Shown one piece after another: positions 1 through 12,361 of a stretch of DNA of 64,000 nucleotides. The stretch comes from Diphasiastrum complanatum (Eukaryota > Streptophyta > Lycopodiopsida > Lycopodiales > Lycopodiaceae), in the NCBI GenBank assembly GCA_029204225.1, contig CM055105.1:13533721-13597720 (forward strand). The letters are read 5' to 3'. Under the pieces are notes generated by a model. That model saw only the letters and a list, made by a program, of their open reading frames with translations, was not told where the DNA came from and made no database searches. Each line of letters begins with the position of its first letter. Within the stretch, counting starts at the first letter, position 1. Both the position numbers and the translations under genes were made by a program.

Positions 1-945
1 AAAGGGTTTCTGTGATTCCTTGACAATGAATCCATATTTCCCGGTCCTGTTTTTACCCGAAAATTTTCTTTCTCAGTTTTTTCTTCTGTAGTTGACTTTT
101 TCGGCATTTATGACTAGGGCTTCTACGACAACACGGTTGCCTTGAAAAATACACTGAGGAATGATCATATATTGGTAAAAAATGGACTCAGTACATGGTG
201 AGATTTTAGCACGATCATACCGGCTATTTTTTTACAACTGGCCAATTTTTTTGAAAAGCCATAAAATATTTACCGGCCATTTCTAAGGCCGCAAAATTTG
301 CTCTAGCCTCATTTAGGACGGGCTGGGATCTAGATGACCGGCATTTTTGGCTTGGTCTTTACAAAAATTGACCATAAAATATTTTTGACGATTTTTTCTC
401 AAAAGTCAATTTCTTACGTTTAAACTACGTCTAGCCGCTTTAGGGGTGGGCTGGGACCCAATTCTAAGGAAAATTTGTGCCGATTTTTCTCTATAAATAA
501 CCGGGTTTTACATGCTAATTTTTCAGTTATTGCGAGCTTAAACTTCAATATTAGCCCGATTTTCTGTGCAAAATATCAGCTAACACTTTGCATTCTTGTT
601 GAATGATAACTCTCACTTCTCTTACACAAACACTATTATCAGAGAATTGTATGACTATCTTTGACGCCTAAATTGATTCTGCATTCTCTTCATACCAAGT
701 TATCAGTATTAGAGGATTGCATGGCTGTCTCAGACGCCTAATCATTTTTGCAATCTCTCTTTCATGGTGGTCTAAGACTCCTATGCTGATAATCTAATTC
801 AACAAAAGGAACAGCTCACGATCATGTTATTAAGAATTCTTTGTTTTTTCAGTTGACATCCAATCGTCAACTGAAGCGGTATCAGAGCTGATAATTCACA
901 TTCCATCCTAAAATAGTTGATTCCAAGACACCGTTTTAAGCCTAC
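1..945 (+). repeat. Copia-like LTR/leader with primer-binding site
   Basis: This stretch has no coding capacity and looks like the LTR and leader of the Copia remnant that follows. A sequence matching the plant initiator-Met primer-binding site (ggtatcagagct) lies at 878-889. Just before it, cagttgac (850-857) and gtcaactg (866-873) form an 8-bp inverted repeat. Text around 640-760 (tgactgtctcagacgcctaa-like) resembles the reverse complement of the LTR at about 10,220-10,260, so both probably belong to one family. The LTR start cannot be placed and may lie outside the window. Confidence 0.5.
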
Positions 946-1990
946 TATGGCTACAAACCAAGTTTGAAACACCTACGTGTTTTCGGATGTCTCTGCTATG
1001 CACAAGTTCCGTCTAATCTGGGAAAGAAACTGGACCCATTAAGCTACATCTTCATCGGCTATTCAACATCACATAAAGCATCCGTGTATACGATATTACG
1101 GGCCTCACGACGTTGTCTTTCTTGAAGACAAGTATCACGATTTCAAACAGAAGCAACCAATGTAAGAGCATGCCATAGCAGCTCCATCCTCCATCGATAG
1201 GCAACGACCTACGACTGTTCAAACAACGGAGATCATCCCAACGGCTCCACTGATCATCGATGGGCCTAGACTCACGATTGTTCAACCGCAAGATGCTACG
1301 ATCCCGGTCATTCACCAAGGAGAGTTATCCACTCAAGAATATGTAGTTAGAAGGTCTGCAAGACAACGACAACAACTTGATCGTTTCACCCCTCAAGCAT
1401 TCATCAGTCATGATGAACCTGCCACTGTTGCAGAAGCACGATCAATGCCCGATGCAGACAAATGAAAGGTTGTCATGAATGCTAAGTATCAGTCTCTGAT
1501 GAAGAACAAGACATGGAGTCTTGTCAATCCTCCTACAGGTGTAAAACCAATTGACTCCAAGTGGATCTTCAAGCTAAAGCTAAAACCAGATGGATCAATA
1601 TCCAAATGAAAAGCTTGACAAGTATATGAGATAGACTACACTGAGACCTTTAGTCCAGTGGTAAAGCGTCAGTCTATTCGTATCTTATTGGCTATAGCTG
1701 CTGCAGAAGATCTGGACATTCACTAGACGACATTCCTACATGGATATATACAAGAAGAGGTGTTCGTCTATCAACCAGAAGGTTACGTCCTTTAAGGCAA
1801 GGAGCATCTATTATGTAAATTGCATAAGGCATTATACGGTCTGAAGCAACCTCCGAGGGCCTAGTACAATAGAATAAATCGTTTCTTATTGCAACATGAC
1901 TTTACCTTCTGTTCCACAGATTCTAATGTATATATCAAGCATAAAGGGTCAAGCTATGTTATAATAGCACTATACGTTGATGATTCCCTA
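946..1990 (+). pseudogene. Copia pol pseudogene (integrase end and reverse transcriptase)
   Basis: Translating the plus strand in shifting frames gives the Copia integrase C-terminus (LKHLRVFGCLCYAQVP at about 960), the linker ending in RRSARQRQQLDRF, and the RT start (MKNKTWSLVNPP, DSKWIFKLKLKPDGS). RT continues through ALYGLKQPPRA and the YVDD catalytic box near 1,970. At least five in-frame stops and a short deletion after ISK mean it is dead. The ATG at 946 with MATNQ looks like a gag start fused directly to integrase sequence, so gag, protease and most of integrase are missing. RNase H is absent after 1,990, where the next remnant begins on the other strand. Confidence 0.8.
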
Positions 1991-1999
1991 AGCCATTTG

Positions 2000-3150
2000 C
2001 ATAAAACTTAGTTCTATATACCCATTCATTGTCAATGGGTTTCTTACCAAGTGGAAGGCCAACCAAACCCCATGTACCATGTCTTTGGATTGAATCCATT
2101 TACTCCTCCATAGCCCCTTCCACTCCTCAACGTGGTAGGCTTAACACCTATGATCGCCTCTTCAGAAATCACATTGGAAACTGCAACAATGGAGCTATAA
2201 TTTTTCAAGAAGGTTGCAATGTTACAAGCTTCAAACCAATACAAGTTTAAAATATTCATCTACTTCATCATTGATCTCACACTTTTTCAATATCATATTG
2301 GAATGTTCCCAACCCCTTGAATCTGGCATTCTTGTCCATCGGTCTGCATCACCTTTCACCATCATTGATTGATGAAAAAATTTCAAACCAGTCTCTCCTC
2401 CCAGTCATGTGCCTAGTTGCACCAGAGTCAATGAACCGCTTTGCACCATCATTGATCCATGAAGCTAATGTAGATGAAAACATATTCATTTCATCTCTTC
2501 CATCTCTTCTTTGGCTGAATTTCCCTATTGCTTCACTCTCCCTTGTTTGATATATGCTTTCGTCTTGTAGGATTCCCTAGTCCAATGGCCTTACTTATGG
2601 CAATAATAGCATTTGCCCTTTTCCTTATTTGGTTTCAAAGATGACTCTCTCTGATCTTCATCATCTCGCTTCTAGTCTTTTTATTTGCTATTGGCTAGCA
2701 ATTCATGATCCTTTGATATAGCTTGTCACGATTTGACTACTTGTCACCTTTGTTCTCCTATAACAAGATCTCATGTAGATCTTGAAAGGTCAAAAGTTTC
2801 TCCCTTGATGTGATGCCACTCACAAACATTTGTAAGCTTTTGGTTACTCCACTCATTGTCGTGTGCACAAGTTCCACATCCCTAATCAACTCTCCAATCG
2901 CCATAAACCATATATCAGCTGGTGTGATTGTCAGCCTTTTTTCAAATCCAATTACAGTTCTCCAAAGCTCTCATTCCATCAAAATGTTTTTCATCTTGAA
3001 TCTCCAGATATTGTTGTTGGAAATGTCATCCAACTTGCTAGCTTCGCCCACAATAGACTCGTTCAAGTTTGTCATCTTGAAACAGCTTGAAATTGCAACC
3101 GTAGGCTAAAAAGAGTATTCTGAGTACAATGGTGATGTCAAAAGCTTGTA
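2000..3150 (-). pseudogene. Copia gag-protease remnant
   Basis: Read on the minus strand this is a decayed Copia gag and protease. From about 3,110 downward it gives UBN2-type gag text (SKLDDISNNNIWRFKMKNILME), then a CCHC zinc knuckle reading CYYCHK-stop-GHWTRE at 2,585-2,625. Further left there is a broken protease neighbourhood and the usual beta-strand text after the active site (QTDGQECQIQGVGNIPI). Numerous stops and frameshifts interrupt it. Integrase and later domains are missing; the remnant abuts the previous plus-strand RT at about 2,000. Confidence 0.65.
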
Positions 3151-3739
3151 TTAAAATTGCTAATTTCTTATTAGGCCCCCAGGCCCCCCTTGTTGCTTAA
3201 GTGGCAAATTCATAGCCAAGTTCACCTTGGAACGCGAAATGCTTTCTGTCGCACAATGCAACTTCGAAATTCTTGAAAGGAACCAATTGAGTGCTTTCTC
3301 TTCAGTAATCACTCTACCTTTGGATATTGTACTTGCAAGTACAGGCCGAGTGTCCCTTGTTTGGAGTCCATAGCTCTTCGTTTGGTCAAAATTGGCTTAA
3401 GGACTAAAAAATATGAGATTTTTATGTTTTTTTTCACAATGAAAAAACTCCTCCTTTTACTTGAATTTGCACTTCAGTGTCATCTTCAATTTCAAATTTT
3501 TTAATGAAGTTGAAGTGCCCCTAGCACTTTGGGCCCTTTCAACTAAAGTTCTTGTCATTTCCCAAAAAATTTAACGGTCTTCTTGAATCCAATGGGCTAC
3601 GCTCTCTCTATCATGGTCGTTCGATGGAGTACAAGGAAATCTGAGGGTCCATGCTAGATTTGCAAGTCAAAGGAGTTTCTTCAATACACAAAACATCTTC
3701 TTATATGTCGAGGGTATTCTCGCACCTATAACTTTTGGG

Positions 3740-5526
3740 GTGAACATGATAAATGTGGCATGGTTAGCAGCGGAGCCGATACCAGAGCAAGTCGAAGATG
3801 ATCTAGTGCCCTGGCAACATGCCTTTTCTTATGACGAAGAAGTTGAGCTGACAGATGAACAGGTCCTAAAACACATGGATCTCGATCAATACGGAATGAG
3901 AAAAATACCAGCCCAACCACCTCAGAAGGCACCCAAGGTGGAACCACCTAAGGCACCTGCTAATAAGAAGAACCAACAGAAACAATGAACCACCTAAGGC
4001 ACCTGCTAATAAGAAGAACCAACAGAACAATGATACAGTCATGTGATTTGATGTCACACAACTACGCAACCTGTTGGTAGAATACAAATATTGCTTCGCA
4101 TGGACGTACAAAGATCTGAAAGGCATACCACCAGCCATAGTCCAACATACCCTTGGTGGATGGAACAGTCCCCAAGGTCAGTAGATATAATCGCTGCAAC
4201 TCGAATTATATGGAACTGATCAAACAGGAGTTGTAGAAGCTGCTCGACGTTGATTTCATTTATGAAATTGAGCATACAAAATGGGTATCACGTCATAGTA
4301 CCCAAGAAGAATGGCAAAATGCGGATCTATTTGAATCTGAAGGCACTAAATGTGATTACAAAGAAAGATTATTTTTCCTTACCTTTCACGGAAAGTGTTT
4401 TGGATCGAGTAGCAAGAGTAGAGGCCTACAACTTTCTGGATGGCTTTAGTGGCTACAATCAAGTGAAAATAGCGTTGCAAGATCAACACAAGACAACGTT
4501 CACCACCGAATGGGGAACCTATGCCTATAAGGTAATGTCGTTTGGACTTTGCAATGCCCCGAGCACTTTTCAATGAGCTATGCAATCGGCATTCAAGGAG
4601 CACCTACAGCTTCTGGAGATCTTCTTGGATGATCTATGCATGCATGGGCCAAACTTACAACACCTATCCAACTTGGAAAAAGTGTTGAAGCAATGCCGCG
4701 AATATCAGATCTGCTTGAATCTAGAAAAGTGATAATTTTGGGTGACACATGGCCTGATACTGGGAACACATAGTATCAAGACACGAAATCACCACTGATC
4801 TATCAAAGATAAGGATCATTGTTGATTTGCCACCACCAGGGACGATTCACGGAGTCTATGTTTTCATGGGTCACGCTAATTACTACTGGGCCTTCATTCT
4901 ATTTTTTGTGGAATTAGTCAAACCAAACTACAAGTTGACAACGGAACCACATTGGACGAAGGAAGCCCTACAAGATTTCCAGAAACTTAAGGATGCATTC
5001 AATCTTATGGCCACTTAGTTGGACGATTGAATTTCATGTGCATACTGATGCATCAAAGTATGCTATTGGAGTCATCTTAGCCCAACCATCAAAAAGGATT
5101 TTCCAATCTGATTTGCCAGCCGATAGCTCAGTGACGCAGAAATGAACTATCTACCACAGAGTGGGAAGCACTGGCTATAATTTATGCGATTAAGAAATTT
5201 AGGCATTATTTGATGGCCACTCATTTCGTATTTTATGCGGACCATCAACCTTGCTTTATCTTGTTAATAAAACTTGCAACACAGGGCAAATTACTCAGTG
5301 ATTGCTTGTGTTGTTGGAGTTTGATTTTTGGATAGTGGTTCACAAGGGCAAGCAACATTATATGGCAGATCATGTCTCACAAATTAAAGGGAAGGAAACT
5401 ACAACCCAACTCGATGATGAGCTACCCGATGCTGCCTTGTTTTATATTGACACAGTACCTGAATGGGCTACAGACATAGTGATAAGCATAGTTAGGAACC
5501 TATCCAAGTGTTATAATCCTTCTTGA
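3740..5526 (+). pseudogene. Ty3/Gypsy pol pseudogene (RT and RNase H)
   Basis: An open stretch at 3,740-3,987 encodes an acidic linker ending in a Pro/Lys-rich tail; it precedes Gypsy RT. RT is recognisable from about 4,090 (YKYCFAWTYKDLKGIPP) and is best in the open frame 4,250-4,576, with VPKKNGKMRIYLNLKALN, FLDGFSGYNQVKIA and the tail MSFGLCNAPSTFQ. The catalytic region reads FLDDLCMHG near 4,625 in another frame. RNase H follows at 5,030-5,526 (HTDASKYAIG, FWIVVHKGKQHYMADHVSQ). Frameshifts and stops throughout make it non-functional, and integrase does not follow directly. Confidence 0.8.
3942..4032 (+). repeat. Tandem duplication of about 46 bp in a Gypsy remnant
   Basis: The unit beginning aaccacctaaggcacctgc occurs at 3,942-3,987 and again at 3,988-4,032. 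The second copy lacks one A (aacagaaac versus aacagaac). The junction creates the stop that ends the linker reading frame, so the duplication helped inactivate this copy. Confidence 0.9.
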
Positions 5527-6539
5527 CAAGCGGAGGGCTGCTCACCATCGAATACACACACCCTACATTGTACTAAGGACAAGGCGCAGATGGGTGCGTG
5601 CGAGGCTCGCACTACCTCTCTCCTTTCTTCTTCCTTTGTAGAATGTATTAAGATTTTCGCATCTGTGAACTTACTCTTTTGTTGAGAGTGTTTGTAAATT
5701 TGAATTGGGGAAGCATCGGTCAGAGATTCTAGGAGGAACTATTATAGATGACAAACCTGTTTTATGAATCAGAAACGATAAGATATTTTGATATTACAGA
5801 AACCCTTTACAAATTATAGTAGAAATTAGAAACTACTCTTGCAGTAGAAAAGTGGCTGATAACAAGTCCGATTGATTTGTGTCAGAACTTGGTAATACTA
5901 TTGCAAGATGGGGGTTTGTTGAAACTTGTTCCTTGCTGGATAAAGTCAACTTGATTTTAGTTTGGACTGAGATCGGCGAGTTGATGCAAGGAAAAAAATT
6001 TATGCTAACAATATATTCTTTTGAGTGAATCTCCGATTGAGATTTTTTGGATGTAAAATAGCACTCTTTGAGAAATATTCTCTCTTAACAGATTAGGAGT
6101 TATTTGTAGAGATATGCTATGTAGTGAATCTTTGTGGGATCATTAAGACCTTTTGTACAATCTTCTAATCCTGTGAATCTACAAAGTATTCCATGAACTA
6201 AATTAATTTGCATGCATAAACTAGTTGTGGGTACATAGGCATATTGGTGAGAATTGTGTTTGAGACAATTTCTCGCTGGGTTATAGTAATTTCTCGTTGA
6301 GAGACGACTCTAAGTTTAAAAGTTCTTTTGATCATTGGTTGTTGCCTATGTGAGGGTATCACGTTCTTTTATTGAGTAAAGGACAAGAATCCAATGAATT
6401 ATGATTGACGAATCATAGGTCAGATTCTAGTTATACTTGATTGGTTAAAAGAAGGATTACTTGCATGATTAGAAGATCAGTTAAGATATGTATTCATATT
6501 TTCATAGCAATCTCCTCGGAGAGGTTGTCACCTTGATGG
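5527..6539. other. No recognisable gene
   Basis: Between the RNase H remnant and the next Gypsy piece I see no convincing coding frame. It lies where integrase should be, but no zinc finger or catalytic-core motif could be read, so it may be an insertion or strongly decayed sequence. Confidence 0.5.
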
Positions 6540-7196
6540 AGATTGGGGTATAGTATGCATTTGGCTACCGGTTATAGCCCATGCATGTTTACGTATAGTT
6601 TTAAACCTATATCACCCATTGCGGTAGAGACTCAAACGTTCAAGTTTCAGAAAGTAGCGGATTTCCTACCTGATATGCAGGAAATGCTATGGATTGCACG
6701 TCAGAATATCTAGTGTACCCAGGATGGGGACCGACATTATGCAAGCCTGAAAAGATCACCGAGAGACTTCCAAGTGGGGGTTGGGTATTTTTTTGAAATC
6801 TCGATGAATTCATGTGTAATGCGTATCGGCTAGCATTACTAATTGTCCCCTAGATATAGAGGATCGTATCAGATCTTGAAAAAGATTGGATCCTTAGCTT
6901 AACAATTGGAACTCCCAAAAGGATCGCAAGTGCATCCCGTATTTCACGATTGCCGTCTCAAGAAGAGTCTACGTAAAGGAGAACATCTTGAATCTGGAGA
7001 TCAATTGGACATGTTGGATGAATCATCAAGTATATCTCATCTTGAACCTGAAAAGATCTTGGATACAAGAACTAAACGATTGAAAAATTGTATAGCTACC
7101 AAGCATCTGGTTCGATGGAAGGGATGTACGGACAATGATGATTTCTTGAAACATGGAGTATGCTTATGGAGGAAGTTTCTCAGTTTTAAGTTATGA
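6540..7196 (+). pseudogene. Ty3/Gypsy chromovirus pol C-terminus with chromodomain
   Basis: The plus strand shows the end of a chromovirus polyprotein. It gives the post-integrase text VETQTFKFQKVADFLPDMQ (about 6,610-6,670), then RDFQVGV near 6,770, SPRYRGSYQILKKIGSLA (about 6,850-6,900), and ELPKGSQVHPVFHDCRLKK (from 6,909). A chromodomain-like segment follows (PEKILDTRTKRL, ATKHLVRWKG at about 7,045-7,125), which in this family targets integration to modified chromatin. A frameshift after WKG removes the expected ATWE-type end. It is immediately followed by a polypurine tract and an LTR, so this is the true 3' end of an element. Confidence 0.85.
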
Positions 7197-7211
7197 GGAT
7201 AGAACTTGAAT

Positions 7212-7224
7212 AAGGGGGGAAGAA
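7212..7224 (+). other. Polypurine tract of Gypsy element
   Basis: A purine run (aaggggggaagaa) sits directly before the TG that opens the LTR at 7,225. This is the expected position of the plus-strand primer for reverse transcription. Confidence 0.8.
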
Positions 7225-8187
7225 TGCCATGCCCATGACTGGTCTCGGGTAGCGTATCCACGCTATGGACTGGTAGACCAACAACCCGTAAGTTAATTGT
7301 GACTATAAGGGAATTGGGGCCCTTATGTGCACATGGTCATAATTAATGGTTGTAGGCCTAAACACTTGATGGTGGATTTGTATGGGTCTATCAGTGAGTC
7401 ATTGGGAAACTGGATGACGTGGCCCAGATAGGCTGCAAAGGTGTCCAGTGAGGTGTCACAGTGCATTACTAGTGGTGCATGGGCCTTGGAGGGTATAAGT
7501 ATACCTATTGGGCTCTCACTAGTGTATGCTTGATAGCATGACCGGTGGCAGGATGCTGCTGGGGTGATGCCTCATTCCTCTCTGAGTGATTGATCTATAG
7601 CTTGGGGGCTAAATCCGTTCGATCTAGGTTTGGTTGGGTTGGTTTGTCCACCATCAAGTTCCCTTGTGTTGCTTGTGATTGGCATGCTTAGAATAGGATC
7701 CTTGGATTTAGGACTTTATAGAACGTGTGAAAATCAGAGATTTTCAGATCTCTTTATTTCCTTCATAATTGGTCCAAAGATATTGACGTTATAGCTTGAT
7801 GGAAAGCTTATAAGGTGTACTTTCCATTGCAATTGATCTCAAATCAATATGATGTGTCTATCAAGAGTTATAAGCTCTTAAAGAGGGTAGGGAGAAGTCC
7901 AAAATCAGAGTGACCACTTTTTGATTTGATCCAATTTAGCTTGATTCATAGTCCATTGTTTGGAGTATTCAACACAAGAAACTGAAGATCAAGACAAAGT
8001 TGGTGTTATTAAACAATTTTGAGCCTTCTTTGAGTCATTAGTGTTTTCTTTTGTAGCATCTAACACGTGCCAAAAGTAGAATCAAAACTTGTCTATATTT
8101 CTCAATCCATTTTGAGAGATTGATCTAGATTATCTTGTTTTGTGGAATATTTGAGATCTATCTCAAATACAGTTGCAAGTTTTTTCA
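7225..8187 (+). repeat. Gypsy 3' LTR (963 bp)
   Basis: The LTR starts TGCCATGCCC after the polypurine tract and ends AAGTTTTTTCA. Both ends are supported by a second copy at 53,042-55,121: the two match along their length and the similarity stops exactly at the terminal CA, with different flanks beyond. A TATA-like tataagta lies near 7,495. No matching 5' LTR for this element is in the window, and the right flank is Copia sequence, so no target-site duplication can be checked. Confidence 0.85.
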
Positions 8188-8305
8188 CATAGGATTGGTT
8201 GCACACTCTTGAAAATTCCTATAGTGAAAGAGAGTAGCAACATCAGGTCTGTTTGGAACAAGCTCAAGCTTATAATTGTCCAATAACAAGAAAGTCTTCA
8301 CAATT

Positions 8306-9830
8306 ATGGGATCTGAGGGAGGATATCTCCTAGAAGCAAGTGAAAGACTAAGCACCTCGAATTATCCAATTTGGAAGGTAAGGATGGAGTCTATTCTTGT
8401 ACTCCAGGATGTTATGGACATAGTACTTGGTATTGAGGAGGAGCCTCAAGCACAACTTGAAATACCAAAGTATATGAAGAGAGCTAGAATGGTTCTACAC
8501 TTCATTAAAATGAATGTCTCTAATGAGATTCTAAGAGAAATAGGATCTTGCACCACTGCTAAAGAAGCTTAGGATGCACTTAAGTCAATCTATGAAGCTA
8601 AGAACACTTCTAGAATACTCACTCTTAGAAATCAGATTTTTCAAAGTTCTCAAAGAAGTGAGGAGAGTGCATCAACTTATGTTCTGAGAGTAAAAGATCT
8701 TCATAGGGAGCTTGCTTGTGTTGGTTTCACAATCAATCAAGATGAGCTAGTACAAGTCATTCTTAATGGCTTAAAAGAAGACTATGATAATCTTGTTCAA
8801 TCCTTTGCCATAAAGGAGGAGTTGCCCAATTTGGAGACTCTTCAAGGAATTCTCATCTCTGGAGAAGCAAGGCAAAGTTACAGGGAGGAGCAAGAACTAG
8901 TTTTCTCAAGCTTTCAACAAAGACAAAGCCAAGGACAAAGACAAAGATGGTGGAGAAATTGAAAGGAATTCACCTTAAATCTTTTCACCAAGGAGATCAG
9001 AAAGAGAAAGATCCGAGCCTAAGAGGCTTACATATGGAGATAAAGGCAAGAAAGTGGAATTCAGCTCCACTAATTATGCATATTTTGTTTCACATGAAGA
9101 GCCAAATGATGTACATGATGCACTCAACTCAAAAGAATGGTTTCTAGCCATGAAGGAGGAATATGATGCATTGATTTCCAACAAAACATGGGAGCTTGTG
9201 GATCTTCCATCCAACAAGCACACTATTGGTTGCAAATGGATTTTTCAAGTCAAATATAATCAAGATGGCACAATCAACAAGTACAAGGCAAGACTTTGTT
9301 TATAGGGTTTTGCTCAAGTTTATGGACTTGATTATGAGGAGACTTTTGCTCCAGTTGCAAAGATGGTATCGATTAGAATCATCATTTCTATTGCTTGTTT
9401 GTTCAAATGGAAAGTTTTTCAACTAGATGTCTCAAATGCATTTTTAAATGGGTATCTAGAAGAAGAAATTTATATGGATCAACTCCTTGGGTTCATCCAA
9501 GACAAGACCAAAATTTGGTTGCTCTTCAAAAGTCTCTATGGACTAAAGTAAGCACCAAGATCATGGTATTCTCGACTTAACACTTTCCTTATCTCACTAG
9601 GATTCAATCTTAGTAACTATGATCTTTCCTTGTATGTCAAGTTTTATGATAGTGATATTGTCATTCTTCTCATTTATGTTGATGATATTATCCTAACAGG
9701 AAGTTGTATCAATTTAGTTGAAGAAACCGAAATTGCACTTGGAAGAGAAGTCAAGATGCAAGATCTTGGAAAAATTCATTACATCTTAGGATTAGAGATC
9801 AACTTCCATAATGAAAAAGTTTCCATCAGA
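8306..9830 (+). pseudogene. Copia pseudogene: gag joined to reverse transcriptase
   Basis: Gag starts at the ATG at 8,306 (MGSEGGYLLEASERL), giving the family text SNYPIWKVRMESIL and the UBN2-like helix region to about 8,945, broken by a stop at 8,570. Zinc knuckle, protease and nearly all of integrase are absent. From about 9,000 the linker before RT appears, then RT proper (NKTWELVDLP, CKWIFQVKYNQDGT, QLDVSNAFLNGYLEEEIYM, LLIYVDDIILTGS near 9,680). RT is cut at 9,826 by a minus-strand Copia gag. The RT is close in sequence to the copy at 57.3-61.2 kb, suggesting the same family. Confidence 0.85.
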
Positions 9831-9989
9831 GAGATTGTTACGTCGTCGGCTTCGGGTCTTGCCTCTGCAGTTGTCAGAACGTCATACAACTCCTTCGCTA
9901 TTAGCACAATTATCATCTTAAATTCTCACAAATAGTAATTGGCTCCTTCAAGCTTGTCCATGATGAGGCTGGCTTTCCCTTGAGAATCC
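9826..9989 (-). pseudogene. Copia gag start
   Basis: The minus strand from 9,989 reads MDSQGKASLIMDKLEGANYY, then a stop, then text like EFKMIIVLIAKELYDVL and ARPEADDVTISLM. This is the N-terminal part of a Copia gag, starting about 180 bases after the primer-binding site at 10,168-10,180. It ends abruptly at the junction with the plus-strand RT. A sequence closely similar to its 3' end recurs at 56,525-56,570. Confidence 0.7.
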
Positions 9990-10167
9990 ATGTAAGAGAT
10001 TAGTCTAAGTGATAGTAGTAACTATCAGTGACTTAATAATGAGAATCTAATGCTAACTTATAGAACAAGAAAATAGTTATACTATCGGCTAGTAGGATCA
10101 GGTTCTGTGAGAAGCTTATCAGGCTATAGAAATAGCCCTAACATGAGACCACTTAGGAAATCAGATA

Positions 10168-10180
10168 TGCTCTGATATCA
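10168..10180 (-). other. Copia primer-binding site
   Basis: The minus strand reads TGATATCAGAGCA, one change from the canonical initiator-Met primer site, immediately inside the LTR edge (CCCCGACA on the minus strand). Confidence 0.75.
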
Positions 10181-10465
10181 TGTCGGGGAATGATAGAGAA
10201 TTTTCCTCGGTGTGTGCAGACGACCATAGAGAATGCAAACGATTTAGGCGTCTGAGACAGTCGTGCTATTCCCTATTTCTGACAGATAAGTTCTGATAAT
10301 GGTGAGAATGATTGAGAGACATTCAAACATTCAACATGAATACAATTGATATGAAAAATAGCGCTTATGTATAAAAGGGTATTGTAGTAACAATGGTATC
10401 AGATCACAAAACAACCGTATGAAGTGCACGATTCTACTTACAAAAGCTAATGAATGCTATCTTTC
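10181..10465 (-). repeat. Copia LTR, partial
   Basis: On the minus strand this LTR ends ...CATTCCCCGACA directly before the primer-binding site. The sequence tgtcggggaatgatagagaa is nearly the same as the edge of the LTR at 55,225 (tgccggggaatgatagagaa). The outer end is lost: at about 10,465 it runs into RT sequence of the neighbouring element. A further TGGTATCAGA-like string is near 10,394 on the plus strand. Confidence 0.6.
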
Positions 10466-11530
10466 AGAATACTCTTTACATCGAGTTGAAGCACTTCGAG
10501 GTCAGCAGCTGCAGCAGCATAAGATAGGAGCATTCGGATCGATGAATGTTTGACGACTGGACTAAAAGTCTCACTGTAGTCGACATTCAAGATCTGGGTG
10601 AATCCTCGTGCTACCAGTCTTGCCTTCCTTCAGTCAATTGCTCATTGGCATTCTATTTGATCTTAAAGATCCATTTGCAATCAATGATATTGCAGCCAAT
10701 AGGAGCTTCAACTAATAACCATGTCTGGTTTTTTATCAGAGAGGAATACTCTCTGTCCATAGCTTCTCTCTAGAGATCAAAGTCTGGTTGGCTGAGTGCC
10801 TCTTCGACTATCGTCGGTTCCTGTATCAAGAGACAGGTAGACTCAAGAGTATACCTTGTGGGTTGTGTGCACACTCGGCTTGATCTTCTGGGAGGATTCG
10901 ACTGAAGAACCGCTCCTAGGATTTGTTGCTGGGTAGCAGCAACATCTTTGTCTGATTTGTTGTCTCGAAGTGGGTTGACGATAGACACGCTTGACCCAGA
11001 AGCTCAAACTGTCGTGTCAACGGCAGGTGATGATGGTTCTTCTTGAGCAACATCCTTGCCTTTGAGGTCGACGAACTGATCCTCGATGAAGACTGTATCT
11101 CGGCTACAAAATATCTGTTGGGTATCAGGATCATAGAGCTTATAAGTATTATCAGATGAAGTATATCCAATTAGGATGGTCTTGAGACCTTGAAAGTCCA
11201 ATTTCTTCCTCGTGTCTTTTGGGATCTGCGCATAGGCAATGTACCCAAACACTCTTAGGTTCTTCAAAGAAGGCTTAGAGCCTGTCCACACCTCGTGGGG
11301 CGTCTTGTCTGAGAGGGCCTTGGTCGAACATCTATTCTGGACGTAAGCTGTAGTGGAGATAGCTTCATCCCAAAATCTCTTAGGCAATGATGCATGCGAT
11401 AGCATGCATTTGGCAGATTCAACCAGAGTACGATTCTTCCTCTCCGCTCAGGAGTGATGAATTGTTGCTCAATGCCTTGGCTTTGGCAGTACTCCTTAAA
11501 CTCGAGAGAGATATTGAAGAGAATTGAGTC
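10466..11530 (-). pseudogene. Copia element I: integrase end and RT
   Basis: Read leftward from 11,530 the minus strand gives late integrase text (YCQSQGIEQQF at about 11,500, MLSHASLPKRFWDEAI from 11,405, LRVFGYIAYAQIPKDTRKK), the linker with RRSSRVCTQPTRY, and RT to about 10,470 (KWIFKIK, GFTQILNVDYSETFSPVVKHSS, LEVLQLDVKSI). The frame 11,405-11,004 is open for 133 codons, but stops elsewhere show decay. Integrase starts only a few bases inside the primer-binding site at 11,534-11,547, so gag, protease and the integrase core have been deleted. Its right-hand LTR also serves element II. Confidence 0.85.
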
Positions 11531-11533
11531 AGG

Positions 11534-11578
11534 GCTCTAATACCACTAAAGAGAATTGAGTCAGCGCTCCGATACCAC
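11534..11578 (-). other. Duplicated primer-binding site, element I
   Basis: Two initiator-Met-type sites lie in tandem on the minus strand: TGGTATCGGAGC (11,566-11,577) and TGGTATTAGAGC (11,535-11,547). They are separated by a repeated LTR-end-like string (CTGACTCAATTCTCTT). The same arrangement, better conserved, is at 16,131-16,178. Confidence 0.75.
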
Positions 11579-12330
11579 TGATGAGAATTGTGAGAAGAAA
11601 AAATCACAAAACATTCGCGACTCTTCTTTGAGATTCGGATGGAGTTCAGATGCATTCGCTGAACACTGCCAGCTGAAACACTCCTACAATCCTCCAGAGG
11701 GTAGTCAGGTACTACTGATCTACGTTCATAAAATTAATATAGCATTCGACTTCATTTCAACTAAGGTGCGAAATTCAAGGGGAACAAAAAAACTCAGACA
11801 TATTAAAATAAACAGCATAAGCATTCGACATTCAAGATCACACACAACCATAAAATAATCTATATTGATTTTCTCTGGTTTCTTCAGAGCACTGCATGCG
11901 AATCCACGCAATGAGTTGGTGTGAGAGAAGCACGGTTCTCTCACGAGTAGTAGTCTCGCTTTACTAGCGGACAATCAGATCTTCTGATCCTAGACAAAAT
12001 TGTTTTCTCGCACGCATGCGGAGCTTCTGTTTGTGTTCGTCTTCTGCTTACTAGCATCAGACTCCTTCTTGTTCTTTTTCTTCTTACTTTTTATTACACA
12101 CTGTGTATCCTATTGATATATGTCAAGTATTATTCAGTAAGTATAGCCTCTCTATGCAAATCTAAGATTAGAGTGATTAACCATCTACAACTAACCAGAG
12201 AATTACAAGAGTGGCAGTTTAGCCACGACCTAGGGAGTATCTGCTGACGTCATGCTATCAGGTCAGATATATGTACTTCTGGTACTTGCATGATCTCTGG
12301 TGGTACTCCTTGGAGCGTGAGGACAGAACA
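11579..12330 (-). repeat. Copia LTR shared by elements I and II
   Basis: This minus-strand LTR matches 16,179-16,930 closely. Its 3' edge (minus strand ...GATTCTCATCA) abuts the primer-binding sites of element I; its 5' side follows the RNase H and 3' leader of element II. It therefore ends II and begins I. The exact 5' edge is unclear, because the match between the two copies continues through element 3' sequence to 12,619. A CRE-like palindrome tgacgtca lies at 12,245-12,252 and a TATA-like string near 12,115. Confidence 0.75.
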
Positions 12331-12361
12331 GGTTTCGTTTCCACCGTTGGTCTCGTTTACA